A stretch of 46,461 bases of DNA, from assembly GCA_030691075.1 (NCBI GenBank), contig JAUYFI010000083.1, positions 1 to 46,461 of the forward strand. The letters are read 5' to 3'. Both the position numbers and the translations under genes were made by a program. The stretch is from Sulfurisoma sp. GTDB lineage: Bacteria; Pseudomonadota; Gammaproteobacteria; Burkholderiales; Rhodocyclaceae. Positions 6,745 to 14,430 of the stretch are shown here, in pieces (the first letter of the stretch is position 1; every line of letters begins with the position of its first letter). A model generated the notes under the pieces. That model was given only the letters and a program-made list of their open reading frames with translations. It had not been told where the DNA came from and made no database searches.

Positions 6745-8634
6745 TCAGAAGATCCGTTCGACTTTCGCAACATCGCGACGGGGAGCACCTGCGCGATTCA
6801 AGAGCATCAACGCCTCGCCGTCGTGCAAGACTAGATCCTCGGGCACTGCCGGAGCGGCTTCGATGACGCTGATCGATGGCTCCCTGCTGACTCCCACGGC
6901 GCCCATGGCGGCACCGGCCACGCCTCTCGGGATTAAAGTAAATTGGTCGATCCACTGGCCACCCAGGGACTCTTTCCGCACCTCGCCAACAAGGTTGATG
7001 ACCGTGCCGCCCTCTTGCTTGACGACCAGCGCCAGGCCGGCACGGCGACGAAGGTAGTTAATTGTTTCCGGGGATGAGTTAAACGCGACCAGACTCCGGA
7101 ATTGGTCGAGGAATGCAGCCGCTCCGGACGCCTCGAACTTGGCGGAAAACTGTTCGATGTTCTGGCTCATACAGACAAAGGCCAGACCGAGCGAACGGGC
7201 GATCGGGAGGATCGCGGCTTCCGATGACGGACTAGTTAAAGACGGGATCGCGAGGGCGGCCTCGTCGATCAGGACGGCGACCTGGCGGTGGCCTTCGGGC
7301 CATTTGCTCCCGCGTAATTTCGCGGCTTTGTAAACTTGCGCCCGGACAAGCTGACTCACGATCTGGCCGGCGCGACCAAAGCGATATTCGGGCACGTCCA
7401 GGCCCATGCGGGCGCCCTTGAGAACGTCGCGCGGATCGGCGCCGGTCTCGGCATCGGCCCATGGGTACAGGGCTGGGTGTTGCATAACCGGCTCGATTTG
7501 CATCAGCGCTGTTGACTGGATTGAACCGGCCATCTTGTCGGGCATTTTGGAAAAGCGCGCGAACCATTTGAATGACTCAGCCAGCGCGCCAATCTCCGCC
7601 TTGTCGTCGAGGATCGCCCGTTGCAGTTGAGCGCGCGAGCTTGTCGAATCGCCGCCGGGAGAACTGATGACAGCGATTAACAACTTCAACGTCCACCTCA
7701 CGCTGGGGATAGATCTGGCGCGGGCGGCATGCAAAATGGCGGCGGCGTGGAAGATCATACTGCCGGCGCTCATTTGCCAAAAATCACCGCCGTCGCCACC
7801 CACGACAAGCGCCTCGGCGACTTCGTGGGGTTCCAGGCTGCCGAGAAGCGGGAGCGTGCAGGTCGTCGGGGACAGCAACGTGTAATTTTTCGCGGTTGCG
7901 AATTCCTTTGGCAGGTCGCCCTTGCCATCGATCACAAAAATTCCTGAGTCAGTCGCGGCAATTTGGTTGAACATCGGCCGCGCGATTCCGCTGGTCTTAC
8001 CCGTGCCGGTCGCCCCGAAGACGAACAGGTGGGTTTTCAGATCATTTACCGACAGACCGAGATCGAGGCCACGATCAGCGGCGAACAGGTCGCCAGAGCC
8101 AGCTAAACGGCCCGCTGACACGCCCAACTTAACGAAGGCGGTCTCGTCCTCGCTTGCGCGTTTAGATTGAGCTGCGCGGGCTTCTCGCTGGCTCATGCCG
8201 ACACCTTGCCAATCGGCTTCACCGAGGAGGCCCGCGGCCTGACCTGCGAGAGCCAGGCGGCGGCGGATGAACACACCGGCCATGATGGCGCCGGCGATCA
8301 AAATAATGGGAAGGCTGGCGGCTGCGCCGGCCCAGCCATCCATCGCGACCGGCAGGAAAGCGATAACGGGGAGCGTCAGGATCGCGGCGAGCGTGGGCCA
8401 GGCTGGCCCCGTGCCGCCCAGCGTCACGTCGTCGCCGACGATGTAGCGCGCCAAACTGCGGCCATTGTTGGCCAGGAATGGGGCGCTGCGACCGTCTTTC
8501 AGGTCGGCTGGGGCATCGTCATTCTCGGGTCGCGCCAGGGCGAGATTGTAGGTTTCCAGCGCCCGCGCTGATGCGGATTCGAGCATGGCCGACGGCGAGA
8601 AGAACTGCACGCCCGGGATCGATTTAATATTCAT
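6745..8634 (-). CDS. Membrane-anchored VirD4/TraG-like ATPase
   Basis: This 629-residue protein has two closely spaced membrane segments at about 78-98 and 101-123. A RecA-like core follows, with Walker A GATGTGKT at 207-214, IDGKGD at about 235-240 and Walker B VAVLIDEA at 452-459. The layout fits a type IV coupling protein or a related VirD4/FtsK-like DNA pump at the inner membrane. It differs clearly in sequence from the other coupling ATPase at 156-2102, so the island encodes two. Three small genes precede it (9637 to 8638), two of which encode membrane proteins. GGAG lies about 10 nt before the ATG. Box C follows the stop codon. Confidence 0.8.
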   Translation of the reverse strand: MNIKSIPGVQFFSPSAMLESASARALETYNLALARPENDDAPADLKDGRSAPFLANNGRSLARYIVGDDVTLGGTGPAWPTLAAILTLPVIAFLPVAMDGWAGAAASLPIILIAGAIMAGVFIRRRLALAGQAAGLLGEADWQGVGMSQREARAAQSKRASEDETAFVKLGVSAGRLAGSGDLFAADRGLDLGLSVNDLKTHLFVFGATGTGKTSGIARPMFNQIAATDSGIFVIDGKGDLPKEFATAKNYTLLSPTTCTLPLLGSLEPHEVAEALVVGGDGGDFWQMSAGSMIFHAAAILHAARARSIPSVRWTLKLLIAVISSPGGDSTSSRAQLQRAILDDKAEIGALAESFKWFARFSKMPDKMAGSIQSTALMQIEPVMQHPALYPWADAETGADPRDVLKGARMGLDVPEYRFGRAGQIVSQLVRAQVYKAAKLRGSKWPEGHRQVAVLIDEAALAIPSLTSPSSEAAILPIARSLGLAFVCMSQNIEQFSAKFEASGAAAFLDQFRSLVAFNSSPETINYLRRRAGLALVVKQEGGTVINLVGEVRKESLGGQWIDQFTLIPRGVAGAAMGAVGVSREPSISVIEAAPAVPEDLVLHDGEALMLLNRAGAPRRDVAKVERIF

Positions 8635-8637
8635 GGT

Positions 8638-9009
8638 TTAGCGCTCCATTCTGGATTTGTCGAAATCGGCGACGGCGGCTTCGAGGCGTTTTTCGGCAGC
8701 CTTTACATCATCTTCGCCAAACGAACTGACCCACTTCTCGACCTTGATGACACCGCCATGGATGGATTCCTCGACCTTGTGAATTGCCCAGCCGGCGGTC
8801 GCGGCGACGATGAGCAAGACCATCGCGCGTTTCATTATTTCTTCGAGAAAAATCGCGCGTTGCAGATTCAAGATCGTGCGCTCCTTCGCCGTCGCGGCGG
8901 TCTCGCGCGGGCGTATCTCTGACCGCTCAACTGAGCGGGCGTGGAAGTCCCGGCACGGCGGTTCACCGAATAGAAACCGGCCCAACTTTTGCGTAATTCC
9001 GTGTTCCAT
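8638..9009 (-). CDS. Small single-pass membrane protein, 123 aa
   Basis: One hydrophobic segment, AMVLLIVAATAGWAIHKV, lies at about 62-79. It is followed by an amphipathic helix (DDVKAAEKRLEAAVADFDKS). The first 55 residues are basic and cytoplasmic by the positive-inside rule. GGGAG is 8 nt before the ATG, the gene follows its neighbour by 3 nt and precedes the ATPase gene by 3 nt, so tight co-translation is likely. No family is recognised. Confidence 0.65.
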   Translation of the reverse strand: MEHGITQKLGRFLFGEPPCRDFHARSVERSEIRPRETAATAKERTILNLQRAIFLEEIMKRAMVLLIVAATAGWAIHKVEESIHGGVIKVEKWVSSFGEDDVKAAEKRLEAAVADFDKSRMER

Positions 9010-9012
9010 TTC

Positions 9013-9372
9013 TCAGTCTCCCAGCAGTTGATTCAGGCGTTGCTGCTCGGCTGCGCGGGCGGCGTTCTGCTGGTCGCTGGCACCTCGGGCAACAGCTTTC
9101 CGAGCGCGGATTTCGGCGGCCTGGGCGGCGATCTCGGCGACCCTTTTGTCGATCTCGGCGACCCTCGCGGATGACGAGGGGCCGTCGCCGGCAAGTCGCC
9201 ACGTCGTCGCGGTTTTGACCAAGATGCCCGCCACGAGGCCCACGACGACGGCGGCTCCCGCAAGCGCGAGGAAAGACCCCTCGCGATCCGCTGGGCCGCG
9301 CAGCAGGAAAAACGCTCCGAAACCCGCCGCGAGGGACGCGGCGATGGCAAGGATGGCGTATTCAATTGACAT
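9013..9372 (-). CDS. Small two-pass membrane protein with coiled coil, 119 aa
   Basis: Two hydrophobic segments (AILAIAASLAAGFGAFFLL and FLALAGAAVVVGLVAGILV) precede a helical Ala/Arg/Glu-rich tail (VAEIDKRVAEIAAQAAEIRA) that should form a coiled coil. The start has AGGAG and overlaps the upstream gene by 11 bp. Its position before a membrane ATPase suggests an accessory membrane subunit (inference). Confidence 0.65.
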   Translation of the reverse strand: MSIEYAILAIAASLAAGFGAFFLLRGPADREGSFLALAGAAVVVGLVAGILVKTATTWRLAGDGPSSSARVAEIDKRVAEIAAQAAEIRARKAVARGASDQQNAARAAEQQRLNQLLGD

Positions 9373-9637
9373 GGCGGGTCTCCTGGTTGGCGACGCGGTG
9401 GGGGACTTTCCAGGCGGCGAGCGCGTCGCGGAGTTGGTCGGCGGTTACCTTCTCGCCGGCTTCCGTCAACATTCCCGCGATTTTCGAGAGCGGGATGTCG
9501 GCGGACAGCGCGCGCTCGATGTCAGCGCGACATGGGGCCAGGCGGTTCCGGGGGAGTTGCGCGGCGGCGTCGGCGAGGTGCTTTCCGAGGACGTTGGCGA
9601 AGGACTTTGCGACGGGGGTTGCGGCTACTTTTTTCAT
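9362..9637 (-). CDS. Small basic helical protein, 91 aa
   Basis: MKKVAATPVAKSFANVLGKH is followed by IERALSADIPLSKIAGMLTE and VTADQLRDALAAWKVPH. The repeated helix-turn-helix rhythm resembles mobile-element proteins carrying an N-terminal helix bundle that recognises DNA, but I cannot name a family. AGGAG precedes the ATG. An 8-bp hairpin (9666-9686) lies in the leader, and box D ends 115 nt upstream, further than in the other units. Confidence 0.6.
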   Translation of the reverse strand: MKKVAATPVAKSFANVLGKHLADAAAQLPRNRLAPCRADIERALSADIPLSKIAGMLTEAGEKVTADQLRDALAAWKVPHRVANQETRHVN

Positions 9638-9665
9638 GATGAAATCTCCTGTTGAAGTTGAGGGC

Positions 9666-9686
9666 GGGGCGCCGGGATGGCGCCCC
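9666..9686 (-). other. Leader hairpin before the 9637 gene
   Basis: GGGGCGCC and GGCGCCCC form a perfect 8-bp stem with a 5-nt loop, 28 nt upstream of the start codon and close to its ribosome binding site. No U-tract follows. It could tune translation or mark the end of the preceding transcript. Confidence 0.45.
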
Positions 9687-9752
9687 TATGACTACATGGC
9701 GGGGGACGAAATCACTTTGTTGAAAGAACTTGAAAAAAACCACTCCCACAAC

Positions 9753-9775
9753 CTCTATGGCGCCACGCGAAATGG
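9753..9775 (-). promoter_or_regulatory. Island regulatory box, copy D
   Basis: On the minus strand this reads CCATTTCGCGTGGCGCCATAG plus AG. The last codons and the TAG stop of the primase gene are embedded in the box (FRVAP, stop). It lies 115 nt before the 9637 start codon. Confidence 0.65.
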
Positions 9776-10606
9776 AATCTCTTTCTCCGCCGACGCGACC
9801 AACGACTCGACCCAGGCGCGGCAACTTTCCCGCGTCGGTCGCTTGCCTCGCGCAAACGCGATTTCAATTTGTTCGGAAATCAATCGAGCGCGGACTTCGG
9901 CGTAGCTCACCCCCGATGCGCTGGCGGCCCAACGAAGCCGACCGATAACGAAGCCGAAGGCGCGGCCGCTTTCGTCGGCTCCGCTTGGTGAACTCTTGGA
10001 TGAAATACTTGAAGTACAGGCCGCGCGTTGCGCGTGGGGGATGGTTTCGACCACCACCGGAGTGAGGGCCGCGCCATCGACCACGCCAACAAGACCCACC
10101 CAGCACCCACCGCGGCCAGGCTTCATATTTTTGTAGCCTGGCGCGCGACCCCAATGGTCGCCGCTGGTGCTCCTCGGGTCGGCGTTCATTCCCGTCGCCA
10201 TCAGCCCTTGCGCCGACGCCCGCTCGGTTTCCGTGAGCGGTTCGGAGACGCGGATCCAGACGTGGTTTCGGTTAGGGGAGGTTTTGACGATCAGCGCGCC
10301 GTTCGTGATCTGCCGGACGTCGTGGTCGGGCACATCGTCGAAGAAAATAACCGCCCAGGACGCCGGCTGCGGATTCCCGTCGGCGTCATCAATGAACCGC
10401 GCGGGGCGCAGGTACACGTCGTGGCCGGCCTTGTTGCCGACCCACGCCCACGAGATCGCCCGCTCAACCTCCTCTCGGTCGCGGGGACGGTCGTGGTTGA
10501 TCATCCACCCACGTTGGCGGTCGAGCACGGCGAAATTCCAACGATCCACTCCTGCGAGCACGAACCAGTCCAGCGCGGTGGCCATCTGTTCCCTTAATCG
10601 TCCCAT
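9755..10606 (-). CDS. RepB-like DNA primase (archaeo-eukaryotic primase fold)
   Basis: The 283-residue protein carries motifs typical of plasmid RepB-type primases: an acidic motif FFDDVPD at 88-94, NHVWIRV at 114-120, and GDHWGRAPGYKNMKP at 149-163, matching the family pattern of a basic RxPGxxNxKP segment after the nucleotide-binding His. It would make primers for replication of the element. The C-terminal 90 residues are less clear. It starts 12 bp after the preceding small gene with a GGGAG site. A 32-bp repeat (10009-10040) lies within the coding region. The stop codon is part of box D. Confidence 0.7.
   Translation of the reverse strand: MGRLREQMATALDWFVLAGVDRWNFAVLDRQRGWMINHDRPRDREEVERAISWAWVGNKAGHDVYLRPARFIDDADGNPQPASWAVIFFDDVPDHDVRQITNGALIVKTSPNRNHVWIRVSEPLTETERASAQGLMATGMNADPRSTSGDHWGRAPGYKNMKPGRGGCWVGLVGVVDGAALTPVVVETIPHAQRAACTSSISSKSSPSGADESGRAFGFVIGRLRWAASASGVSYAEVRARLISEQIEIAFARGKRPTRESCRAWVESLVASAEKEIPFRVAP
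10009..10040 (-). repeat. 32-bp inverted repeat, arm 1 (inside the primase gene)
   Basis: The sequence is the exact reverse complement of 10951-10982. Its core includes CGCGCGTTGCGCG. It encodes part of HAQRAACTSS in the primase. Confidence 0.7.
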
Positions 10607-10618
10607 TCCAGTCTCCCT

Positions 10619-10912
10619 TCAGTAGAACAGCACGTCGCGCCGGGCGGCGGCGGTGGCCTCGTCCGGCGGCATGTCCGAGGCGATGTGCGCTGCGCGGCGT
10701 CTCTCGAATTCAGGAACTTCGAAGGTCGCTCGGCCCAGGAAGTACACCCGCGCGGCAGGGTCGCTCTCGCACTTCGCCAGTACGTCCTCCCGCATCTCAT
10801 CGTCCTGCTCATCGACTAAATCAAGCCATTTTTCGATGATTTGCCGCTCGCCTTGGGTGAGCGCCGACGACCCCAGGAAATCCTTGAAGCTGATCCATTC
10901 CGGCCCGTTCAT
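10619..10912 (-). CDS. Hypothetical protein, 97 aa, upstream of the primase
   Basis: MNGPEWISFKDFLGSSALTQ starts after AGGAG, with the same leader GGAGATTTCATCATG as the gene at 9637. The protein is acidic and helical (EKWLDLVDEQDDEMREDVLA). No known domain is seen. It begins a short operon with the primase and lies next to the iteron array, so a replication role is plausible but unproven. Confidence 0.6.
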   Translation of the reverse strand: MNGPEWISFKDFLGSSALTQGERQIIEKWLDLVDEQDDEMREDVLAKCESDPAARVYFLGRATFEVPEFERRRAAHIASDMPPDEATAAARRDVLFY

Positions 10913-10950
10913 GATGAAATCTCCTTTAGAAACCGATGCTTACCAAAAAA

Positions 10951-10982
10951 CCCCCACGCGCAACGCGCGGCCTGTACTTCAA
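10951..10982 (+). repeat. 32-bp inverted repeat, arm 2 (upstream of the 10912 gene)
   Basis: This perfect 32-bp match to the reverse complement of 10009-10040 lies 38 nt before the start codon of the 10912 gene. The two arms flank the 10619-10912 gene and the first two thirds of the primase gene. Confidence 0.7.
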
Positions 10983-10996
10983 AGAATTCGCGCCGC

Positions 10997-11250
10997 GGTG
11001 GCAGGTTGGTGGCAGTGGTGGCAGGTTTGAAAAGTAACCTGCCACCGCTAAATCCATTGGTACCACTGGCCTTATGGGGAAAAGGTGGCAGGTGGCAGGT
11101 TGGTTTTGTTTACACACGCGGGCGCGCGCACGCACAGGTATGTGTTTCAAACTAACCTGCCACCTGCCACCCAAAGTCCGCAAACCCGCATGGGTGCTGG
11201 GCTGGCGGGGGTGGCAGGTTGGAAGGGCAACCTGCCACCAACCTGCCCCC
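10997..11250. repeat. Iteron/palindrome array GGTGGCAGGTT (candidate replication origin)
   Basis: About nine copies of GGTGGCAGGTT or close variants occur in both orientations. They form three successive inverted pairs: 11017-11027 with 11036-11046, 11084-11101 with 11154-11171 (18-bp perfect arms), and 11210-11220 with 11229-11239. The first and third have 8-nt loops. A single copy precedes them at 10997-11007. The array fills the gene-free gap between the SF3 helicase and the primase operon, as expected for an origin or a plasmid-type control region. A partition site is an alternative. Confidence 0.75.
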
Positions 11251-11268
11251 ACGGCGGTGGTCGTGACG

Positions 11269-12669
11269 TTAAACATCGCGGCGCATCCTCTGGAAGTCGC
11301 GCTCGGCGGTGGCGTCGGCGACCGGATCGAGCAGCGTCAGCGGCACCACGCGAATCTTCTTCCCGAGTTTCTTGACCGAGTGCTCCGGCAGCGCGTCCTC
11401 GCCGAGGATTTGGCGAAGGCGGTTCCAAAATTTCGGAGACGAGACCGGCGCCATCCCCGACCGCCTCGCCCAGGCTTGGTAGTCGCTGTACACGTCGGCG
11501 CGCGGGGTCTCGGCCTCCGCGTCGAACTCGGCGCGGTCGTCGCTCCACCAGCCAAGAACCGAGTTCGATTCCAACTTGCCGGATTCGATGGCCTGGGCCA
11601 TGGCGGCCGGTGTCTCGGGAAACCGCCCGCGCTGGGTCAGCCGACACAACCCCTTTAATGCCCAATTCAGGACACCCGCGAGCTCGTGTTTGATGATCGA
11701 TTCGGCGATCATTGGGTCGGCGTCGGCGTCACTAAACCGGGTCGGAAACGTCACGACCGGCATCCGGCGCCAAAATCCGTGGGACTGGTCGCTGATCGCC
11801 GGCAGCGCGTTACCCGAAATGATCCATTTCGCGGTTGGCCGAAGCGAAATCGGCTCGCGGAATTTCCGATCGATTTGGACTAGTCCGCCACTGATGAGGG
11901 CTTTGAGCTGCTGTTCGTCGATGCGCTGCGGGGTCTCGTCAACATAGACCAACGAAGTACCCACTAACCCAGCCAGCCTGAACCCTTCAAGCCCATCGAG
12001 CTGCATCGCTGCTGTTTTCGAGTGCAGCGCCGCGCAGATTTCCGCCAATTTCGACTTGCCGTTGGCGCCGCTTCCCAACCAGAAAATCGCGCGCTGGTAC
12101 CGGCAATCCCCGAGCAGCGTGTAGCCGATATATTCTTGGACGTAGTTGCGGACAGCCTCGTCCGGCAAGATTTCGGACAGGAATTTGTCGAACCTCGGCG
12201 CGGCCGCATCGAGATTGAAATTGCAATCGATCTGGTAACTCAGACCATATTTTTTTTCGTGTTCCCGCAGCGCCAGGCCACCACTTTCCAGGTCGATATG
12301 CAGATACCCATTCTGCATGGGAAGCACGATCAGCGTGTCGGACTTGAACTTGGGCAGCGGTTTCGCGTTGATCACGCCGGCCTCGGCGCAGCCCTTGGCG
12401 CTGCGGGTGGTCGCGCGAGCAGGGAAGTGAACTCCCAGGAACCGAAACGCCTCGCGCTCAAGCTCGACCGGCTCGATTGGGGCCCAGATTCTCGAATTCC
12501 AGGAATATAGGATTGAGCCGTCGCCGCGACGGTTGGCGTCGTGCTCGACCATCTCGGCGAACTGGAGGTCGGGCGACTTCTTGTCGTCTTCGCCGTCGTC
12601 GCCGGCGCCGCCGCCGGTCATCTGGCCGGCATTTTTCTTGAGCTTGTCGAACGCATTGAGCGGGCTCAT
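11269..12669 (-). CDS. P4-type SF3 helicase (phage/plasmid primase-helicase C-terminal family)
   Basis: The 466-residue protein has the DUF5906/P4-like superfamily 3 helicase core: Walker A GSGANGKS at 199-206, Walker B LVYVDETP at 240-247, and the sensor-like stretch RPTAKWIISGNALP at about 274-287. It has no primase domain of its own, in line with a separate RepB-like primase gene. It would unwind DNA at the adjacent iteron array. The ATG at 12669 has GGGAGGT upstream and overlaps the preceding gene; a longer frame to 12816 is Arg/Ser-rich and unlikely. The C-terminal end borders the array. Confidence 0.85.
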   Translation of the reverse strand: MSPLNAFDKLKKNAGQMTGGGAGDDGEDDKKSPDLQFAEMVEHDANRRGDGSILYSWNSRIWAPIEPVELEREAFRFLGVHFPARATTRSAKGCAEAGVINAKPLPKFKSDTLIVLPMQNGYLHIDLESGGLALREHEKKYGLSYQIDCNFNLDAAAPRFDKFLSEILPDEAVRNYVQEYIGYTLLGDCRYQRAIFWLGSGANGKSKLAEICAALHSKTAAMQLDGLEGFRLAGLVGTSLVYVDETPQRIDEQQLKALISGGLVQIDRKFREPISLRPTAKWIISGNALPAISDQSHGFWRRMPVVTFPTRFSDADADPMIAESIIKHELAGVLNWALKGLCRLTQRGRFPETPAAMAQAIESGKLESNSVLGWWSDDRAEFDAEAETPRADVYSDYQAWARRSGMAPVSSPKFWNRLRQILGEDALPEHSVKKLGKKIRVVPLTLLDPVADATAERDFQRMRRDV

Positions 12670-13253
12670 GCAGCACCTCCCAGGAACAGATCGCCTTGGT
12701 CGCTCTCCCCGCGCGCCGCTCGAACGCGCTCGAGAATCTGCTCGCTGATCTCCTCGATTATCTGTTCCCGACGCCGATGGCTGACTCCCGGGAACGCGGC
12801 CAGCATCTCGTCGCAATCGGGGCCACCGCGGATTAGGTCGAGCTTGACCTCAATCTCGCTCTCAATCGGCTTGAGCTTAGGGTCGGCTGCGCCCAGCGAG
12901 ATCGCGGAGCGCCAGACAGTCATCGGCGCGGGCTCGCGGTCGGGGAGGTTGTCGATTGGGTCGCCATCCTCGCCGTCGTTGACGTGGCGGCCGACGGGCT
13001 GCGTCGCGGCCCGGCTGGCGGCATCCTCGGAATGGAATCGGCGGGTGTTCCGATTGAAACAAAAGCCGCACCGATCCCCCAGCAGCTTCATCCTTTCGTT
13101 GCTTTCCTCGTCGGCGTCGCCGATCTCGGGAGTCAGGATGGCGATTTCCATGGCGTCACGCAGCAGGTCGTCGGCGGTCGAGGGGATGCCGGATTCGGCG
13201 ACGATGCGGTGGGCCGCTCCGGCCCTCAACCAACAGGTGGCCGGGGCGGTCAT
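12666..13253 (-). CDS. Hypothetical protein, 195 aa, in the replication operon
   Basis: I do not recognise this family. Visible features are a CGFCFNRNTRRFHSEDAA stretch (two Cys) near residue 62 and a helical C-terminus (SHRRREQIIEEISEQILERV). It overlaps the stop of the HTH gene at 13250-13253 and the start of the helicase gene, so all three are translated as one unit. It may act as an accessory replication factor; that is inferred from the operon only. Confidence 0.65.
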   Translation of the reverse strand: MTAPATCWLRAGAAHRIVAESGIPSTADDLLRDAMEIAILTPEIGDADEESNERMKLLGDRCGFCFNRNTRRFHSEDAASRAATQPVGRHVNDGEDGDPIDNLPDREPAPMTVWRSAISLGAADPKLKPIESEIEVKLDLIRGGPDCDEMLAAFPGVSHRRREQIIEEISEQILERVRAARGESDQGDLFLGGAA

Positions 13254-13585
13254 GATTTCACCCCCGCGACGGCGACCTTACGGGGACGACCGGGGCCGCG
13301 TTTAAGGCTGGCGGGCTGCTCCTGGGCGGGATCAGCGGGGGTCGCTGCGAGCGCGACCGACTCGATGGCCAGACCTGTCGCTGCCTCGGCTTCGAGGCGC
13401 TGGACGACCGACGCCAGGGGAACGAACCAACGACTCCCGCGGCGGAACATCTGGCTGAATGGTGGGCGGCCGGCGCAGATGTCCGCGCGAGCCTTGGAAT
13501 ACCCCAGATTCGCGATCGCGCACGCTTCGCGAAGGCATGGCGTCATCGTCTTCGACGATGCGTACAGCAGTGTCAGCATATCCAC
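13250..13585 (-). CDS. Helix-turn-helix/AT-hook DNA-binding protein (AlpA-like)
   Basis: The 111-residue protein has a winged-helix-like centre, YSKARADICAGRPPFSQMFR then RWFVPLASVVQRLE, resembling AlpA/excisionase-type small DNA-binding proteins. A C-terminal AT-hook follows (LKRGPGRPRKVAV). The start is a GTG with AGGAG 8 nt upstream; the ATG-initiated frame nearby is out of phase. It is the first gene of the helicase operon and could control replication or excision. A palindrome at 13670-13691 lies 85 nt upstream and may be its operator. Confidence 0.65.
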   Translation of the reverse strand: MDMLTLLYASSKTMTPCLREACAIANLGYSKARADICAGRPPFSQMFRRGSRWFVPLASVVQRLEAEAATGLAIESVALAATPADPAQEQPASLKRGPGRPRKVAVAGVKS

Positions 13586-13669
13586 GTCGCATACTCCTGA
13601 ATGGAGCGGCGAAGACGGGGTACGCGACGAGCGCGATGCCGCCGCCCGCGCCTGAAAAACCTTTCTGAA

Positions 13670-13691
13670 GCTGACCTAAATATTGGTCAGC
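13670..13691. promoter_or_regulatory. Palindrome GCTGACC-N8-GGTCAGC
   Basis: A perfect 7-bp inverted repeat with an A/T-rich 8-nt centre lies between the 14091-13705 gene and the GTG of the HTH gene. It could be an operator or a weak terminator; only a short T-rich stretch follows on the minus strand. Confidence 0.45.
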
Positions 13692-13704
13692 AGCCTTGGG
13701 TTAT

Positions 13705-14091
13705 TCAGGCGACGGCGAAGGGGATCTGGTTTAAGCGGGGGCTGATGCAGATGCCAGCGGCGGGGGTGTCGCTGGCGGTGACCGTGGGGGTCGAATCGCC
13801 GGCCTTGATGAGGCTGGCGATGAAGGCGGTGAAGTCCGCCAGGTCTGCGTCCTGCTGGTCGTCGAGCTTGGTTGCGGCGGCCGGATTGGCAGCTTCCGCC
13901 GTCCGGCGCTGGTAAACAACGCTGTCGATGAGTCTCAGAACGTGAGCCACGCGGGGGCGGGGCCAGGTGATCGTCTCGATTGTGAACTCGCCGGTGATCT
14001 CGTTACACACGAGATCGGTCTCCACCTTCGCCGGGCCCAGGGCACAGCGTAGCTCGACGCGATCGAAGATGTTGGGTCTGCTGCGGAACAT
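13705..14091 (-). CDS. Hypothetical protein, 128 aa
   Basis: The protein begins MFRSRPNIFDRVELRCALGP and has a beta-rich first half (VCNEITGEFTIETITW), then an Ala/Asp-rich helical part and a low-complexity end (AGDSTPTVTASDTP). No known domain is recognised. A promoter-like pair lies immediately upstream and would give a nearly leaderless mRNA, since no ribosome binding site is visible. Confidence 0.55.
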   Translation of the reverse strand: MFRSRPNIFDRVELRCALGPAKVETDLVCNEITGEFTIETITWPRPRVAHVLRLIDSVVYQRRTAEAANPAAATKLDDQQDADLADFTAFIASLIKAGDSTPTVTASDTPAAGICISPRLNQIPFAVA

Positions 14092-14097
14092 GAAATT

Positions 14098-14125
14098 AGA
14101 CTAGCACGGTTTTTGAGTTTGGCAA
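14098..14125 (-). promoter_or_regulatory. Promoter for the 14091-13705 gene
   Basis: TTGCCA and TAGTCT are separated by 16 nt on the minus strand. The -10 ends 6 nt before the ATG, implying a leaderless or near-leaderless transcript. Confidence 0.45.
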
Positions 14126-14169
14126 AATTATGGGGCGATGTCGGCGCAATTGTTTGTTATTAAATGCTG

Positions 14170-14430
14170 CTACACGAGTGGGGCTGCGGCGGGTTGGGCT
14201 TGTTCGACCTGTTCGGGCGCCAGGACTGCCGCAGCCACCGTGAGTGGCTCCGTCAGGCTGTGCCCCTCACCCCGCCAGACGTGGACTATCTGCCTCACGC
14301 GACCATCCTCGGGGTCAGTCAGCATCATCGACCGCCCCTTGATGCCAGCGGCCGCCTTTCGCTCGAGGTAGGCCCGGTGACGGCGCCGGGCGCCTTCGAT
14401 CTCGGCCTTGGTGACGTATCTATTTGGCAT
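14170..14430 (-). CDS. Hypothetical protein, 86 aa
   Basis: Starts MPNRYVTKAEIEGARRRHRA directly after the stop of the upstream gene (TAG then ATG). The N-terminal helix is strongly basic and a short beta stretch follows (RVRQIVHVWRGEG). The C-terminus is Ala/Pro-rich. The family is unknown. Confidence 0.5.
   Translation of the reverse strand: MPNRYVTKAEIEGARRRHRAYLERKAAAGIKGRSMMLTDPEDGRVRQIVHVWRGEGHSLTEPLTVAAAVLAPEQVEQAQPAAAPLV

Noticed and set aside
10926..11276. Open frames across the iteron array
   Set aside because: They translate the repeated GGTGGCAGGTT units, have no ribosome binding site and change frame at each palindrome.
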